NCBI GenBank assembly: GCA_003133205.1
Contig: PKWK01000347.1
Span: forward strand, 17,861-81,860
Direction: 5' to 3'
From: Granulicella sp.
GTDB lineage: Bacteria; Acidobacteriota; Terriglobia; Terriglobales; Acidobacteriaceae
DNA: 64,000 nucleotides
The notes under the pieces were generated by a model, which was not told where the DNA came from, ran no database searches, and saw only the letters and a program-made list of their open reading frames with translations. This document shows, piece by piece, positions 36,024 through 44,564 of the stretch. The translations under genes were made by a program, and so were the position numbers. How positions within the stretch are numbered: position 1 is the first letter of the stretch; the number at the start of each line of letters is the position of its first letter.

Positions 36024-37331
36024 TCAGAGTTTGTGGAAGCCGGCTCGTTGCAGGGCGATGGGGACTTCGGGATTCTGGGCGAAGGTCTCCCAGACGAAGC
36101 CAGTGCGGAGGTTTTCTGCCATGAGGATGCCGATGCCGAGGTCGATGCCGAGAACGTCGGGATCGTACCACTGGGCGTCGGGATGGAATGCATCGCAGAA
36201 GCCGTATCGTCCCCAAGCGTATTTGGAGTAGCGATCCTTGAGCGAGTGGAGAACGTGCAGGCATGGGCCGGGGAGAAACGGCAGAGAGCCGGCGGTGGCG
36301 CAGGGGACGACCGAGCCGTCGATCCCTCCAAAACCGCTTTTGCTGCCGCCGCGACTGCCAGGACCTCCCCAGGCCGTGTATCCGTGCTGCGAGTCGGATG
36401 CGGAGATGCCCCAGTAGTCGAGGGAGTAGGGTTTGCCGAGCGAGAGGCAGAAGGCCTGGTGGGCTCGGGTGGCGAGGATGGAGTTGGCGAAGTAGTCGGC
36501 GTAACGGTCGCGCTGGTTACGGAAGTCGAACCAGGCGTGGCTGTACTGGTGAACAAAGAGTGGGTCGTCTGCGCCGATAAAGTCGAAGCCCGCAAAGTGT
36601 ATGGTGGGCCGCGTCCACGCGTCCCAACAGGCGGGATCGATGGGGTGGGTGGGCGAGCCGAGGGCGAGCAGGTGGAGCATCATGAGTTCGCAGTAGTGGC
36701 TCCAGCGCGTCTCGATGAATTCGCCGCCCCTCAGTCCCATGGAAAAGGTCCGTTCGCCGTTGAGCATCCAGGACCATTCGATGCGCTCGTAGATTTTGGT
36801 GGCAAGGCGGACGATCTCCGCGTCGTGGTGGAAGTGGGCACGGGCGGTGAGGACTCCGCAGAGGAGGAGCGCGGTGTCGATGGAGGAGATCTCGCTATTG
36901 CGCCAGGGCTCGCCGGTTTCGATGTCGTTGAAGTGGAAGAAGAAGCCGTGCTGATTGGGGAGAGTATCGCAGTGGAAGCGCAGGGTGCGGCGGACCTGTT
37001 CGAGGATCTGCGCGGTGGGACAGTAGGCACGCTTGTCGGCGATGCAGAGGGCGGAGAGACCGAAGCCGGTGGCGGCGATGCTGGCCATCCTGCGCGAGTC
37101 GAGCGCGCCGGTGCTGTTGACCCACTTTGCGCGATCGAGCACCTGTCCGGTGCGAGGGCTGGACTGTTCGGTGAAGTAGAGACAGCCGCGGCGCTGGATG
37201 TCGTCGAGGAGGGCTTCATCCGCGGGGGTGAGGGTTTGTGCAGTGGGAGCGGACGCGAGGCTTGACCATGACCTGATGAGGGCTGTGGCTGAGAGCAGCT
37301 TCAAGAGCGCGCGACGATCCATCGGATTCAT
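36024..37331 (-). CDS. GH144-like glucanase (glycoamylase-domain protein)
   Basis: 435 residues with a Tat-like start (MDRRALLKLLSATALIRSW). The body is the (alpha/alpha)6-barrel of the glycoamylase domain (PF10091, GH144 and relatives): RRGCLYFTEQSSPRTGQVLD, ATGFGLSALCIADKRAY, FFFHFNDIETGEPW, NSEISSIDTALLLCG, then WGISASDSQHGYTAWGGPG and the late AWGRYGFCDAFHPDAQWYD. GH144 enzymes characterised so far cut beta-1,2-glucans; other members may differ. It is the last gene of a minus-strand set, five bases after the GH39 gene, so the two are surely co-transcribed. Export and the neighbouring TonB receptor point to polysaccharide breakdown outside the cytoplasm. Confidence 0.85.
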   Translation of the reverse strand: MNPMDRRALLKLLSATALIRSWSSLASAPTAQTLTPADEALLDDIQRRGCLYFTEQSSPRTGQVLDRAKWVNSTGALDSRRMASIAATGFGLSALCIADKRAYCPTAQILEQVRRTLRFHCDTLPNQHGFFFHFNDIETGEPWRNSEISSIDTALLLCGVLTARAHFHHDAEIVRLATKIYERIEWSWMLNGERTFSMGLRGGEFIETRWSHYCELMMLHLLALGSPTHPIDPACWDAWTRPTIHFAGFDFIGADDPLFVHQYSHAWFDFRNQRDRYADYFANSILATRAHQAFCLSLGKPYSLDYWGISASDSQHGYTAWGGPGSRGGSKSGFGGIDGSVVPCATAGSLPFLPGPCLHVLHSLKDRYSKYAWGRYGFCDAFHPDAQWYDPDVLGIDLGIGILMAENLRTGFVWETFAQNPEVPIALQRAGFHKL

Positions 37332-37336
37332 AGCGC

Positions 37337-38920
37337 CTACTTTGCGAGTACCACTACGGCGAGGCCGTGCGCAGGTACCGTCAGATGTAGTTTGCCATGA
37401 TCGAGGTGCATTCGTTCGGGCGGGGCCATCTCTCCGGCGGCGCGAAGTTTGGCGACTTGCTGCTGCGTGAGGTCGCCGGGCGGACGGCCCATGGCGTCGA
37501 AGGCTTTCAGGACGTTGCCGTGGTCATCATCGACGCGGAAGACTTCGGCCGTGGCGCTGGGTGCGACGTTCTTGAATTCAAGGTCGAAGGTCTTCGACGG
37601 ACCTGCAGGGCCGGTGGGCATGGTGTAGGTTGCGCCAGTGCCAGTGGGCGGAGCGTAGTCCCAGAGCGCGATAGCGAGCGCGCCAGACTGGGATTCGGTG
37701 ACGAGGGTGGAGTCGGAGTCGGCGGCGATGCGGCGGTCTCCGAGCTTGTGCAGGATGCGGAAGATGTTGAGCGTGGGTTTGGGAATGTTGTCGGCGGCGA
37801 CGAGGCCAAAGCCTCCGTAGAAGGGAGTGCGGACGACGCCCTGCTCTTCGAATACGTCGGAGAAGGCCCAGTAAGCCATGCTTTGGGTGAGGCCGTCGCA
37901 GAGGCGAATGTTGTTGGCGAGCCAGGGACCCATGAAGGTGGAGTCGGTGACGTTGGGCTCGTTGGCGTAGCTGGCGTTGTACTCGGAGAAGATGAGCGGG
38001 ATGTTGGGGTACGCGGAGTGCGCGATCTCGTCGTGGACCTTCTTGACCGCACGCCACACCATCGTTTCGCGAGGAATGTTTTCGGTGGTGCCGAGGACAT
38101 TGTCGGCAGTGTCGTTGGCGTAGACGTGGGTGGAGACGAAGTCCACGGGAACGTCTTCAGCCTTGGTGTGGGCGAGGAATGGGGCGACCCAAGCGGCCTG
38201 CGCGGTGGACGGGCCGCCGACTTGCAGGCGGGGAGAGACGGCTTTGAGTGCGCGGGCGGTGTGGTCGTAGAGTTCGAAATACGTGGCCTGTTTGGGATTG
38301 CCAACCCAGAAGTCGATGTTGGGTTCATTCCACACTTCGAACTTCCAGGTGGCGACCTCGTCGAGGCCGTAGCGCTGGACGAGGTGCGCGGCGAAGGCGG
38401 TGATCATTGCGTCCCAGAGCGCATAGTCCTTCGGCGGAGAGACGTTCGGCTTATACCAGAAGGCGTGGAGCGCGGCTGGGTCGGAGGCCATCGCCTTCGG
38501 CGTGAAGCTGAGTTCGACGAAGGGGCGGACGTGCTCGGCGAGGAGGCCATCGTAGATCTGGTCGACGTAGGAGAAGTTGTAGATGGAAGCGTCGTTGGCG
38601 GCCTGCGCCTCGAGGCCTGGGTTCTTGGTCTTGCGGCCGGGGTCGTAGAGGCCGACCTCATCGTGAAAGATGGCGTGGAAGCGGATGGATTGGAAGTCGG
38701 TCGCCTGCTTTACGGTGCGGAGATCGTCGCGGTAGCTCTGACGGAGGGAGAGGATCGCGCGGCCGGAGCCGAAGGTCTGCTCCCAGAAGTGAGGGAACGG
38801 GGTGGTGGTGGCTTTTGCGTCAATGACGACTTTGTCTTGCGCAACGACTGGTTGGCTGCCGAGCAAGAGCAGCATCGAGCAACCAACAACGAGCCAGCTT
38901 AGTTTGCATGTTGTCCGCAT
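37337..38920 (-). CDS. GH39-family glycosidase, secreted
   Basis: 527 residues. A signal peptide (LSWLVVGCSMLLLLGSQPVVAQ) is followed by a (beta/alpha)8 barrel of the GH39 type: the acid/base is Glu199 in EVWNEPNIDFW and the nucleophile is probably Glu313 in IFSEYNASY. A C-terminal beta-sandwich with VFRVDDDHGNVLKAFD and the closing LTVPAHGLAVVVLAK completes the family layout. GH39 contains beta-xylosidases, iduronidases and other beta-glycosidases, so the exact substrate is open. The ATG at 38920 has AGGAG 12 bases upstream, rather far. The gene follows the TonB receptor (97 bases, with a terminator-like hairpin between) and precedes the GH144-like gene by five bases. Confidence 0.88.
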   Translation of the reverse strand: MRTTCKLSWLVVGCSMLLLLGSQPVVAQDKVVIDAKATTTPFPHFWEQTFGSGRAILSLRQSYRDDLRTVKQATDFQSIRFHAIFHDEVGLYDPGRKTKNPGLEAQAANDASIYNFSYVDQIYDGLLAEHVRPFVELSFTPKAMASDPAALHAFWYKPNVSPPKDYALWDAMITAFAAHLVQRYGLDEVATWKFEVWNEPNIDFWVGNPKQATYFELYDHTARALKAVSPRLQVGGPSTAQAAWVAPFLAHTKAEDVPVDFVSTHVYANDTADNVLGTTENIPRETMVWRAVKKVHDEIAHSAYPNIPLIFSEYNASYANEPNVTDSTFMGPWLANNIRLCDGLTQSMAYWAFSDVFEEQGVVRTPFYGGFGLVAADNIPKPTLNIFRILHKLGDRRIAADSDSTLVTESQSGALAIALWDYAPPTGTGATYTMPTGPAGPSKTFDLEFKNVAPSATAEVFRVDDDHGNVLKAFDAMGRPPGDLTQQQVAKLRAAGEMAPPERMHLDHGKLHLTVPAHGLAVVVLAK

Positions 38921-38962
38921 CGTCTGTACGCACTCCTGGTTCCCGCGTGTCCTTTTCGCGAA

Positions 38963-39001
38963 CGTGGAAAAGAGAGGGTGCTCTGCGAGGAGCACCCTCT
39001 G
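38963..39001 (-). terminator. Terminator-like hairpin between TonB receptor and GH39
   Basis: AGAGGGTGCTC and GAGCACCCTCT form a perfect 11-bp stem with a 6-base loop, followed on the minus strand by CTTTTCC. It lies 17 bases after the receptor stop. Partial read-through into the GH39/GH144 genes would give more receptor than enzyme. Confidence 0.75.
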
Positions 39002-39017
39002 TTGTCTGGACGTTGAA

Positions 39018-42000
39018 CTAGAAGCTGAAGCGTGCCTGGAAACTCACGGTTCGGGCTCCGAGGGCGGATCCTGCCTGCCCAAGGCCGATTTGCGTGACGT
39101 TGTTGTTGATTGATCCCGAGTTCAGGTTCATGAGATTGAATAGATTGAAGGCGTCTGCGCGGATCTCGAACTTCGCATCCTCACCAAGCACTGGGAGTTT
39201 GGGAAGACCGAAAGCCTTTGTCAGACTTGCGTCGACGTCCCTGTAGCCCGGTCCGGTGAACGAATTGCGCCCGGTGCCTGGAGGCGGAGGCAGACCGGGA
39301 GATGCACCCGGAAACGAGTTACCCGCCAACCCCGAAGCATAGTTCGGTTCGTAGAAGTAGGGACTGCCAGACCATGATGTTACTCCGCCTGCCGGACCAA
39401 CCACGTTGGCCTGACCTGGGAAGTTCTGATTGACGCCATTTCCGACGCCGGGGCCCGACTTGTACGCGTCATTGCTATGAGATTTCCCTGCGCCGCCCTT
39501 GTAGTAAGGACGCTGATTGTAATAAGTTGGCCCCGAGCAGTTGCAATAGAGTTGCTGCCCATTGTTGTAGTTCGGCGTCCATCCGAAGCCGGTGTGAATG
39601 TTCATGATTCCGCTAAGGGACCAGCCGCCCGCAACCTTTTCCATCCATCCGTAGTTGCCGTGGAAGAGAACAGGCTGCCAGAGACCGTAGAGCTTGAACG
39701 ATCGGTTTACGTCGAAATCGGAGCGCCCACGAGCGAAGAACCTCTGATAAGGATAGGGGTCTGTCGTGTACGGTCCGGAGTCATCATCCATACTCTTTGC
39801 CCATTGGAACTGAGCGTCCGCAGAGAAATGATGCGCGAACTGGTGCTTCAACTCAGCCAGCAGAGCATTGTTGTTGGAGTTCCCATCGTTTCCCCAAACC
39901 TCTACGTTAGTGACCAGCGGATTCAGGGTAATGCCAGTTGCGGCTGCGACCGCATTCTCGTTGAAGTGCCTGAGTTCGTGGCGGCCTGTGGAGCCCTCGT
40001 AGCCCAGTGAAGCCACCATCTGATACGGCAGTTGATACGAGGCTTCCAGAGAGTAGTGGAGGGAATACTGGGTTGGAAGCGTTCCACTTGGACTACCGAA
40101 GGAATATACGGACGCACTGCCACCGGTGGGGAGATTGCTGGAGTTATAGGACGTAACTGCATTTGGATTTGCAGCGTACCCATACAGGGCAGTGGGGCTG
40201 GACGAGATTCCATAACTGATTTTGGGGTTGATGCTGGTTGGACTGCCGCTGTTGAAGTCGTAGAAGTTGGCAATCTTGGGATTGTTGCCGGCGTTTGCGG
40301 AGATGGCGATCTCTTCCTGATTGAAGCTCATGCCAAACCCGCCCCGCACAACCATTTTTCCGGTCGTACCCGGACTCCAATTGAATCCGACCTGGGGCCC
40401 GATGTTTGACTTCTGCGACATCCAGAGATTGCCGCCCTGCCTTACGCTCAGCCCAGTGAGCAGGGTCGACCCAGAGCCAAACACAACGGTATTCAGATTG
40501 TTCTGGTTGCTGTGCAACGGTCCTAAGTACGAGTAACGCAGCCCTGCGTTGATGGTCAGAGTTGGTGCGACCTTCCACTGATCCTGGACGAAGAATCCGA
40601 GGAGGGTTTCGCGGTCATCCTGGCGAAGTCCTCCGGGAACGCCGGTGACGGAGTTGAAGTTGCCAAACTCTTCCTTCGGGGCATCGTTGAGGAAGTCCCA
40701 AATGTTATAGAAGTTGTAGCCTGGGATTCCGGCCGGATTGTTTAGATAGTGCAGCATCGTAACCTCGGCCCCGAACTTGATGGTGTGGCTTCGGATAACC
40801 GCGGTCGCTACATCTTTGTAGGTGTAGGTCCATTGATTGAGGTCGCTTCCCAGATTGGCGCCGAAGTTGTTCACGCCGATATTGCCGATGCCGTTGATAT
40901 TGGATTGAGGTAGCCCAACCGGCTGCTGCGGGTTGCTGCCGATCTCATTCCAGCGCCATCCGGCAGCGTTGGCTCGCAGTTCGTTGAGTAGATTTGGCGA
41001 GAAGGTACGGTTCCAGATCGCCGACAAAGCTTCGTTGATCTGATTGTGATTGAACAAGTTATAGGTACGCTGACCGTTGTAGAATTGTGAGTTTTGCGGC
41101 ACCCAGTAGATGGCGAATGCGGCATGATCTTTCTTGGTTACATCGGCATCGAGGCGGCCGTTGTATTGCGTATAGGCATAGCTGGAGGGGCTTGCGGTCG
41201 AATAGTCCGCAATGTCGGCTACGGTTGAGAGACCACCTCCGATCCCGGGGATTGTGTTGCTCACGTAGCCGAGGTCTTGCTTTCCTAAGCCCGTCGTCAG
41301 CGGAGACCCGATATTCAGCCCGCCGGTGACGGTTCGGCAGTTCACCCCTTCAGTCAAGCCAATGTTGGCACAGGTTTGGGCGATAATGCCTGTATTGGCA
41401 GGAGCGTTCCCCGGAAAGGACAGATACTTTGCTGCAATGCTGCCCGTTGGCGCCAGCGCGTCAAAGGCTGCCGTATCGAACCAACCGGATCCAGTGCTGG
41501 TGGAATTGTTGCGAATAGCCTCGTAAGCAAAAAACGCAAACGCATGGTCCTTCCAGATGGGACCTCCGACACTGCCGCCATACTGGTTGAACCGCTGCTC
41601 GTCTCTCTGCAACCCTCTGGCGGCCGACTTGCCAGAATTATAGAAAGCTGGGCCGTTATACCGTTGAAAGGCGTTCAAGCCGGGGCGGTGGAGCGCGAAG
41701 AACAGGCTTCCGTGGACCTGGTTGGTGCCGCTCTTCGAGGTGACCAGGGTCTGTGCGCCGCTGAATCGGCCGTCCTCCGCGTCGTAGGCATTGGTGACGA
41801 TTCTTACGTTGTCGACGGAATCCTCGGTGGGGGTGATGATGGTCGTCCCTCCCCAAACTGCACTGACCGTGCTGATTCCGTCGATCGCAATGCTGTTTGT
41901 CTCGTATTGCCCGCCATTGGCGTTTGCCTGCGGACCATTTTCTGTGGGGACATTGTTATTGCCGGAACCGCCCGGACCCTGATTGCCCGGAAGGTTGTAC

Positions 42001-42533
42001 ACACCGCCGCCAGATCCTTGCGAGCCATCGCTGATGGTACCCGGGGCTAACTGGGTCAGCGTGAAGACATCGCGGTTGAAGGACGGCAAGTGCTGGATAT
42101 CGTTGCTGTTTACGGTGCCACCGATATTGGCGGTTTCGGTGTCGACGGCCGACTGCGCCTCGCCCGAAACGGTGACGCTTGTACTCGCTTCGCCGAGATC
42201 AAGCTTCACGTCAACGGAGTTAGCCTGTTCCGGGATGATCTGCAGGTTCTCAATAACCTTCTGCTTGAAGCCGGGCGCGGACGTGGTCAGGGTAAAGCGG
42301 TCGGCCGGGAGTGCACCGAAGTTGTAGATCCCGGCGTTGTTAGAGGTGGCGGTAATAACGTGATTGGTCCCGTTGTCTTTCAGGCTCAGTTGAGCACCCG
42401 GAATGACGGCGCCGTCGGGGTCTGTCACCGTGCCCTGAATAGACGCCCGAAACTGCGCCTGTGCCGAGACGCTCGCCAATAGGAGTAAAGCGGCGCCCGC
42501 GAACTTTAGCCGTGCCAAGAATCGAGTATTCAT
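39018..42533 (-). CDS. Oar-like TonB-dependent receptor (glycan locus 1)
   Basis: 1171 residues. The signal peptide (LARLKFAGAALLLLASVSAQ) is followed by a carboxypeptidase-regulatory-like domain (IQGTVTDPDGAVIPGAQLSL). A plug region contains HLPSFNRDVFTLTQLAPG and NSIAIDGISTVSAVWGG. A long barrel then ends RTVSFQARFSF with C-terminal Phe. I chose the ATG at 42533, preceded by GGAGG; the open frame extends further upstream without signal-like sequence. It opens a minus-strand set with GH39 and GH144-like genes and is divergent from a LacI-type regulator, the usual layout of a glycan utilisation locus. The imported sugar is probably an oligosaccharide made by those enzymes. Confidence 0.92.
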   Translation of the reverse strand: MNTRFLARLKFAGAALLLLASVSAQAQFRASIQGTVTDPDGAVIPGAQLSLKDNGTNHVITATSNNAGIYNFGALPADRFTLTTSAPGFKQKVIENLQIIPEQANSVDVKLDLGEASTSVTVSGEAQSAVDTETANIGGTVNSNDIQHLPSFNRDVFTLTQLAPGTISDGSQGSGGGVYNLPGNQGPGGSGNNNVPTENGPQANANGGQYETNSIAIDGISTVSAVWGGTTIITPTEDSVDNVRIVTNAYDAEDGRFSGAQTLVTSKSGTNQVHGSLFFALHRPGLNAFQRYNGPAFYNSGKSAARGLQRDEQRFNQYGGSVGGPIWKDHAFAFFAYEAIRNNSTSTGSGWFDTAAFDALAPTGSIAAKYLSFPGNAPANTGIIAQTCANIGLTEGVNCRTVTGGLNIGSPLTTGLGKQDLGYVSNTIPGIGGGLSTVADIADYSTASPSSYAYTQYNGRLDADVTKKDHAAFAIYWVPQNSQFYNGQRTYNLFNHNQINEALSAIWNRTFSPNLLNELRANAAGWRWNEIGSNPQQPVGLPQSNINGIGNIGVNNFGANLGSDLNQWTYTYKDVATAVIRSHTIKFGAEVTMLHYLNNPAGIPGYNFYNIWDFLNDAPKEEFGNFNSVTGVPGGLRQDDRETLLGFFVQDQWKVAPTLTINAGLRYSYLGPLHSNQNNLNTVVFGSGSTLLTGLSVRQGGNLWMSQKSNIGPQVGFNWSPGTTGKMVVRGGFGMSFNQEEIAISANAGNNPKIANFYDFNSGSPTSINPKISYGISSSPTALYGYAANPNAVTSYNSSNLPTGGSASVYSFGSPSGTLPTQYSLHYSLEASYQLPYQMVASLGYEGSTGRHELRHFNENAVAAATGITLNPLVTNVEVWGNDGNSNNNALLAELKHQFAHHFSADAQFQWAKSMDDDSGPYTTDPYPYQRFFARGRSDFDVNRSFKLYGLWQPVLFHGNYGWMEKVAGGWSLSGIMNIHTGFGWTPNYNNGQQLYCNCSGPTYYNQRPYYKGGAGKSHSNDAYKSGPGVGNGVNQNFPGQANVVGPAGGVTSWSGSPYFYEPNYASGLAGNSFPGASPGLPPPPGTGRNSFTGPGYRDVDASLTKAFGLPKLPVLGEDAKFEIRADAFNLFNLMNLNSGSINNNVTQIGLGQAGSALGARTVSFQARFSF

Positions 42534-42597
42534 AAAGCCTCCAAAAACGGTGCTGCGTCGATCAGGTGGTTGCTCCGCGCCCGTAAACCCTTTAGGC

Positions 42598-42607
42598 AAC
42601 CGTTTGA
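42598..42607. promoter_or_regulatory. Candidate LacI-family operator
   Basis: CAACCGTTTG, a near-palindrome centred on CG as in many LacI-family sites, lies 65 bases upstream of the TonB receptor start, in the region shared with the divergent LacI-type gene. Only one copy was seen and no binding evidence exists. Confidence 0.35.
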
Positions 42608-42886
42608 CCTGATTCGACGAGTTGTACTCAAGCCGATGCATGTGTGTCAAGAGATTTTTCATGGGGTGGTTGGGTCAGGTTGAGTGCGAGGAGCCAAAGA
42701 GGGGCCTCGCGCTGCCCAAAGCGACCAAATCGCCTCGTGAGTGCGAATTGTAAGGACTCAGCACTGTAATGTTCTGTACTCAATTGATCAGTTATGGACC
42801 CGCGGGGTTGCCTTGAATTTCCAGATAAGGTTTTTTATTGCAACGCGGTCGAGCGGCGACGAGCTTGCTTGTGGCAGACTTCTCTG

Positions 42887-43948
42887 GTGAGCGGAAGCAC
42901 AAAACACGACGCTGCCCCCAAGCGGATCAGCCTGAAGATGGTCGCCGAACGAGTCGGCCTGTCCACCGCTGCTGTCTCCCGGGTGCTGAACGAATCGCCG
43001 GCGGCGAAGTCGATCCCCAAGGCGACCCAGGAGCGGATCCTATCTGCTGCGCGGCAGCTGAACTATCAGCCAAACCAGCTCGCGCGCTCGTTGCGACGCG
43101 GGCGCTCGCATACGGTAGGGGTCCTGGTCCCGGAGGTGTCGGAGGGCTATGCGACGCTGGTGCTTGCGGGGCTTGAGCAGGGGCTATTGCAGGCAGGGTA
43201 CTTCTATTACCTGATTAGCCATCACCATCGCGCCGACCTCATTGAGCAGTCGCAGATCATGCTGGCGGAGCGCGCTGTGGACGGCATCATCGCCATTGAT
43301 ACCGCGCTCCAGAGGTATCGGCCCCTGCCGACGGTGACGATCTCCTGCCCGGACAAGCATGAGTGGGTGACAAACATTGTGCTGAACCACAAGAGGGCGG
43401 CCGAACTAGCTATCGGTCACCTGACTGGCCTGGGACATCGCCACATTGCGCTGATCAAGGGACAGGCCTTCAGCTCGGATACTGAGCCTCGGTGGCAGGC
43501 GATCCAACACGCCGCAGCCAAAGCCAACCTCAAGCTGAACCCGGAGCTGATGGCTCAACTTGAGGGCGATTCGCCTTCCCACGATCCGGGGTACTTTGCC
43601 GCGCAACGGTTGTTGGCGTCCAAGGCGCCGTTTACCGCGATCTTTGCGTTCAACGACGTCTCAGCGATCGGCGCAATTCGAGCTGTGCGCGAAGCTGGAC
43701 TGCGGGTCCCCCAGGATGTTTCCGTTGTCGGCTTCGACGATGTTCAGTCTGCGGCCTTCCAGAATCCTGCCTTGACCACAGTGCGACAGCCGCTGCGGAC
43801 CATGGGCATTCTGGCCGCGGAGGCAATCGCCAGGCAGATCGCCTCACCCAGCGATCATCCCCCTTCAAGGCAAGTCATCGTGGACCCGGAGTTGGTCGTT
43901 CGAGATTCCACGTGTCCTCCCTCCGCGAAGAAGCCGGCAAGAGCCTGA
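42887..43948 (+). CDS. LacI-family transcriptional regulator
   Basis: About 353 residues from a GTG at 42887; an in-frame ATG at 42794 would add 31 atypical residues, and neither start has a clear ribosome site. The N-terminal helix-turn-helix is [20 protein letters not shown] with the hinge helix [20 protein letters not shown]. The periplasmic-binding-like ligand domain includes [58 protein letters not shown] and [20 protein letters not shown] then [10 protein letters not shown]. Such regulators bind sugars or sugar phosphates. It is divergent from the TonB receptor of glycan locus 1 and probably controls it, perhaps through CAACCGTTTG at 42598. Confidence 0.9.
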   Translation: MSGSTKHDAAPKRISLKMVAERVGLSTAAVSRVLNESPAAKSIPKATQERILSAARQLNYQPNQLARSLRRGRSHTVGVLVPEVSEGYATLVLAGLEQGLLQAGYFYYLISHHHRADLIEQSQIMLAERAVDGIIAIDTALQRYRPLPTVTISCPDKHEWVTNIVLNHKRAAELAIGHLTGLGHRHIALIKGQAFSSDTEPRWQAIQHAAAKANLKLNPELMAQLEGDSPSHDPGYFAAQRLLASKAPFTAIFAFNDVSAIGAIRAVREAGLRVPQDVSVVGFDDVQSAAFQNPALTTVRQPLRTMGILAAEAIARQIASPSDHPPSRQVIVDPELVVRDSTCPPSAKKPARA

Positions 43949-44063
43949 AGGGACACCCACGATTCATCTTCCCGGTAAACACGCGGTCGGTTGCGGCCGC
44001 GTTGAGCAACTGTCTGACGCAAGCCGCGGCTTCTTTGCTTCCCGTCGTCCGATTGGCCGTATC

Positions 44064-44396
44064 TCAGCTTCCGTCTACCCAGGCGATTGGCGGCTCTGTA
44101 CGCCGTGTGATTGTGACCTGGATGCCATGCCTGGGACAAAGAGTAATCGTGGGGATTGGCACAATCGTGCAATCTGGCACAACGCGGATCTGATACTTTT
44201 GCGCGATCGTGGCCAGCACTAACGCTGCTTCCGTTGCAGCAAAGGAGGCGCCGATGCACGTGCGGGAGCCTCCACCGAAGGGGAAGTATGCGAACTTCGG
44301 CGCCTCTTTGCACCGCACATCCAGCCAGCGATCGGGGTTGAAGCGCTCCGCTTCGTCGTAATACCTGGGATCGCGGTGCATGACCCATTGGCTCAT
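44064..44396 (-). pseudogene. Cytochrome P450 C-terminal fragment
   Basis: The frame reads MSQWVMHRDPRYYDEAERFN then PDRWLDVRCKEAPKFAYFPF and the heme-binding signature FGGGSRTCIGASFAATEAAL with its Cys. These are the last about 110 residues of a bacterial P450. An in-frame stop lies just upstream and the first three quarters of the enzyme (I helix, ExxR) are missing, so it cannot be a working oxygenase. Confidence 0.8.
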
Positions 44397-44564
44397 CAGT
44401 TACCCATGATGCCGCGACTTGTTGGACCGGGCGGACGAACCAATTGCGCCATAGGCTGGTTCCGGGTACCACTTACCGTTGTGGTTGGATGATAACCCGA
44501 AGCTGCGGGACGAGCGTTGGTTCGTACGCGTGGCGAACCAGACATCTGATCGGAGGGGCGGTCT

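Noticed and set aside
35741..36595. Minus-strand open frame reading through the tandem and REP-like repeats
   Set aside because: It is the GH144-like gene in another frame plus translated repeats; its Cys/Leu-rich tail is a known artefact of such repeats.
36033..37265. Long plus-strand open frame of about 410 codons over the GH144-like gene
   Set aside because: It is the antisense shadow of a high-GC gene; the product is Val/Gly/Glu-rich with no motif, and the minus-strand protein is clearly a real family member.
37397..38902. Long plus-strand open frame of about 501 codons over the GH39 gene
   Set aside because: Antisense shadow with low-complexity Val/Gly/Asp composition; the GH39 motifs are on the minus strand.
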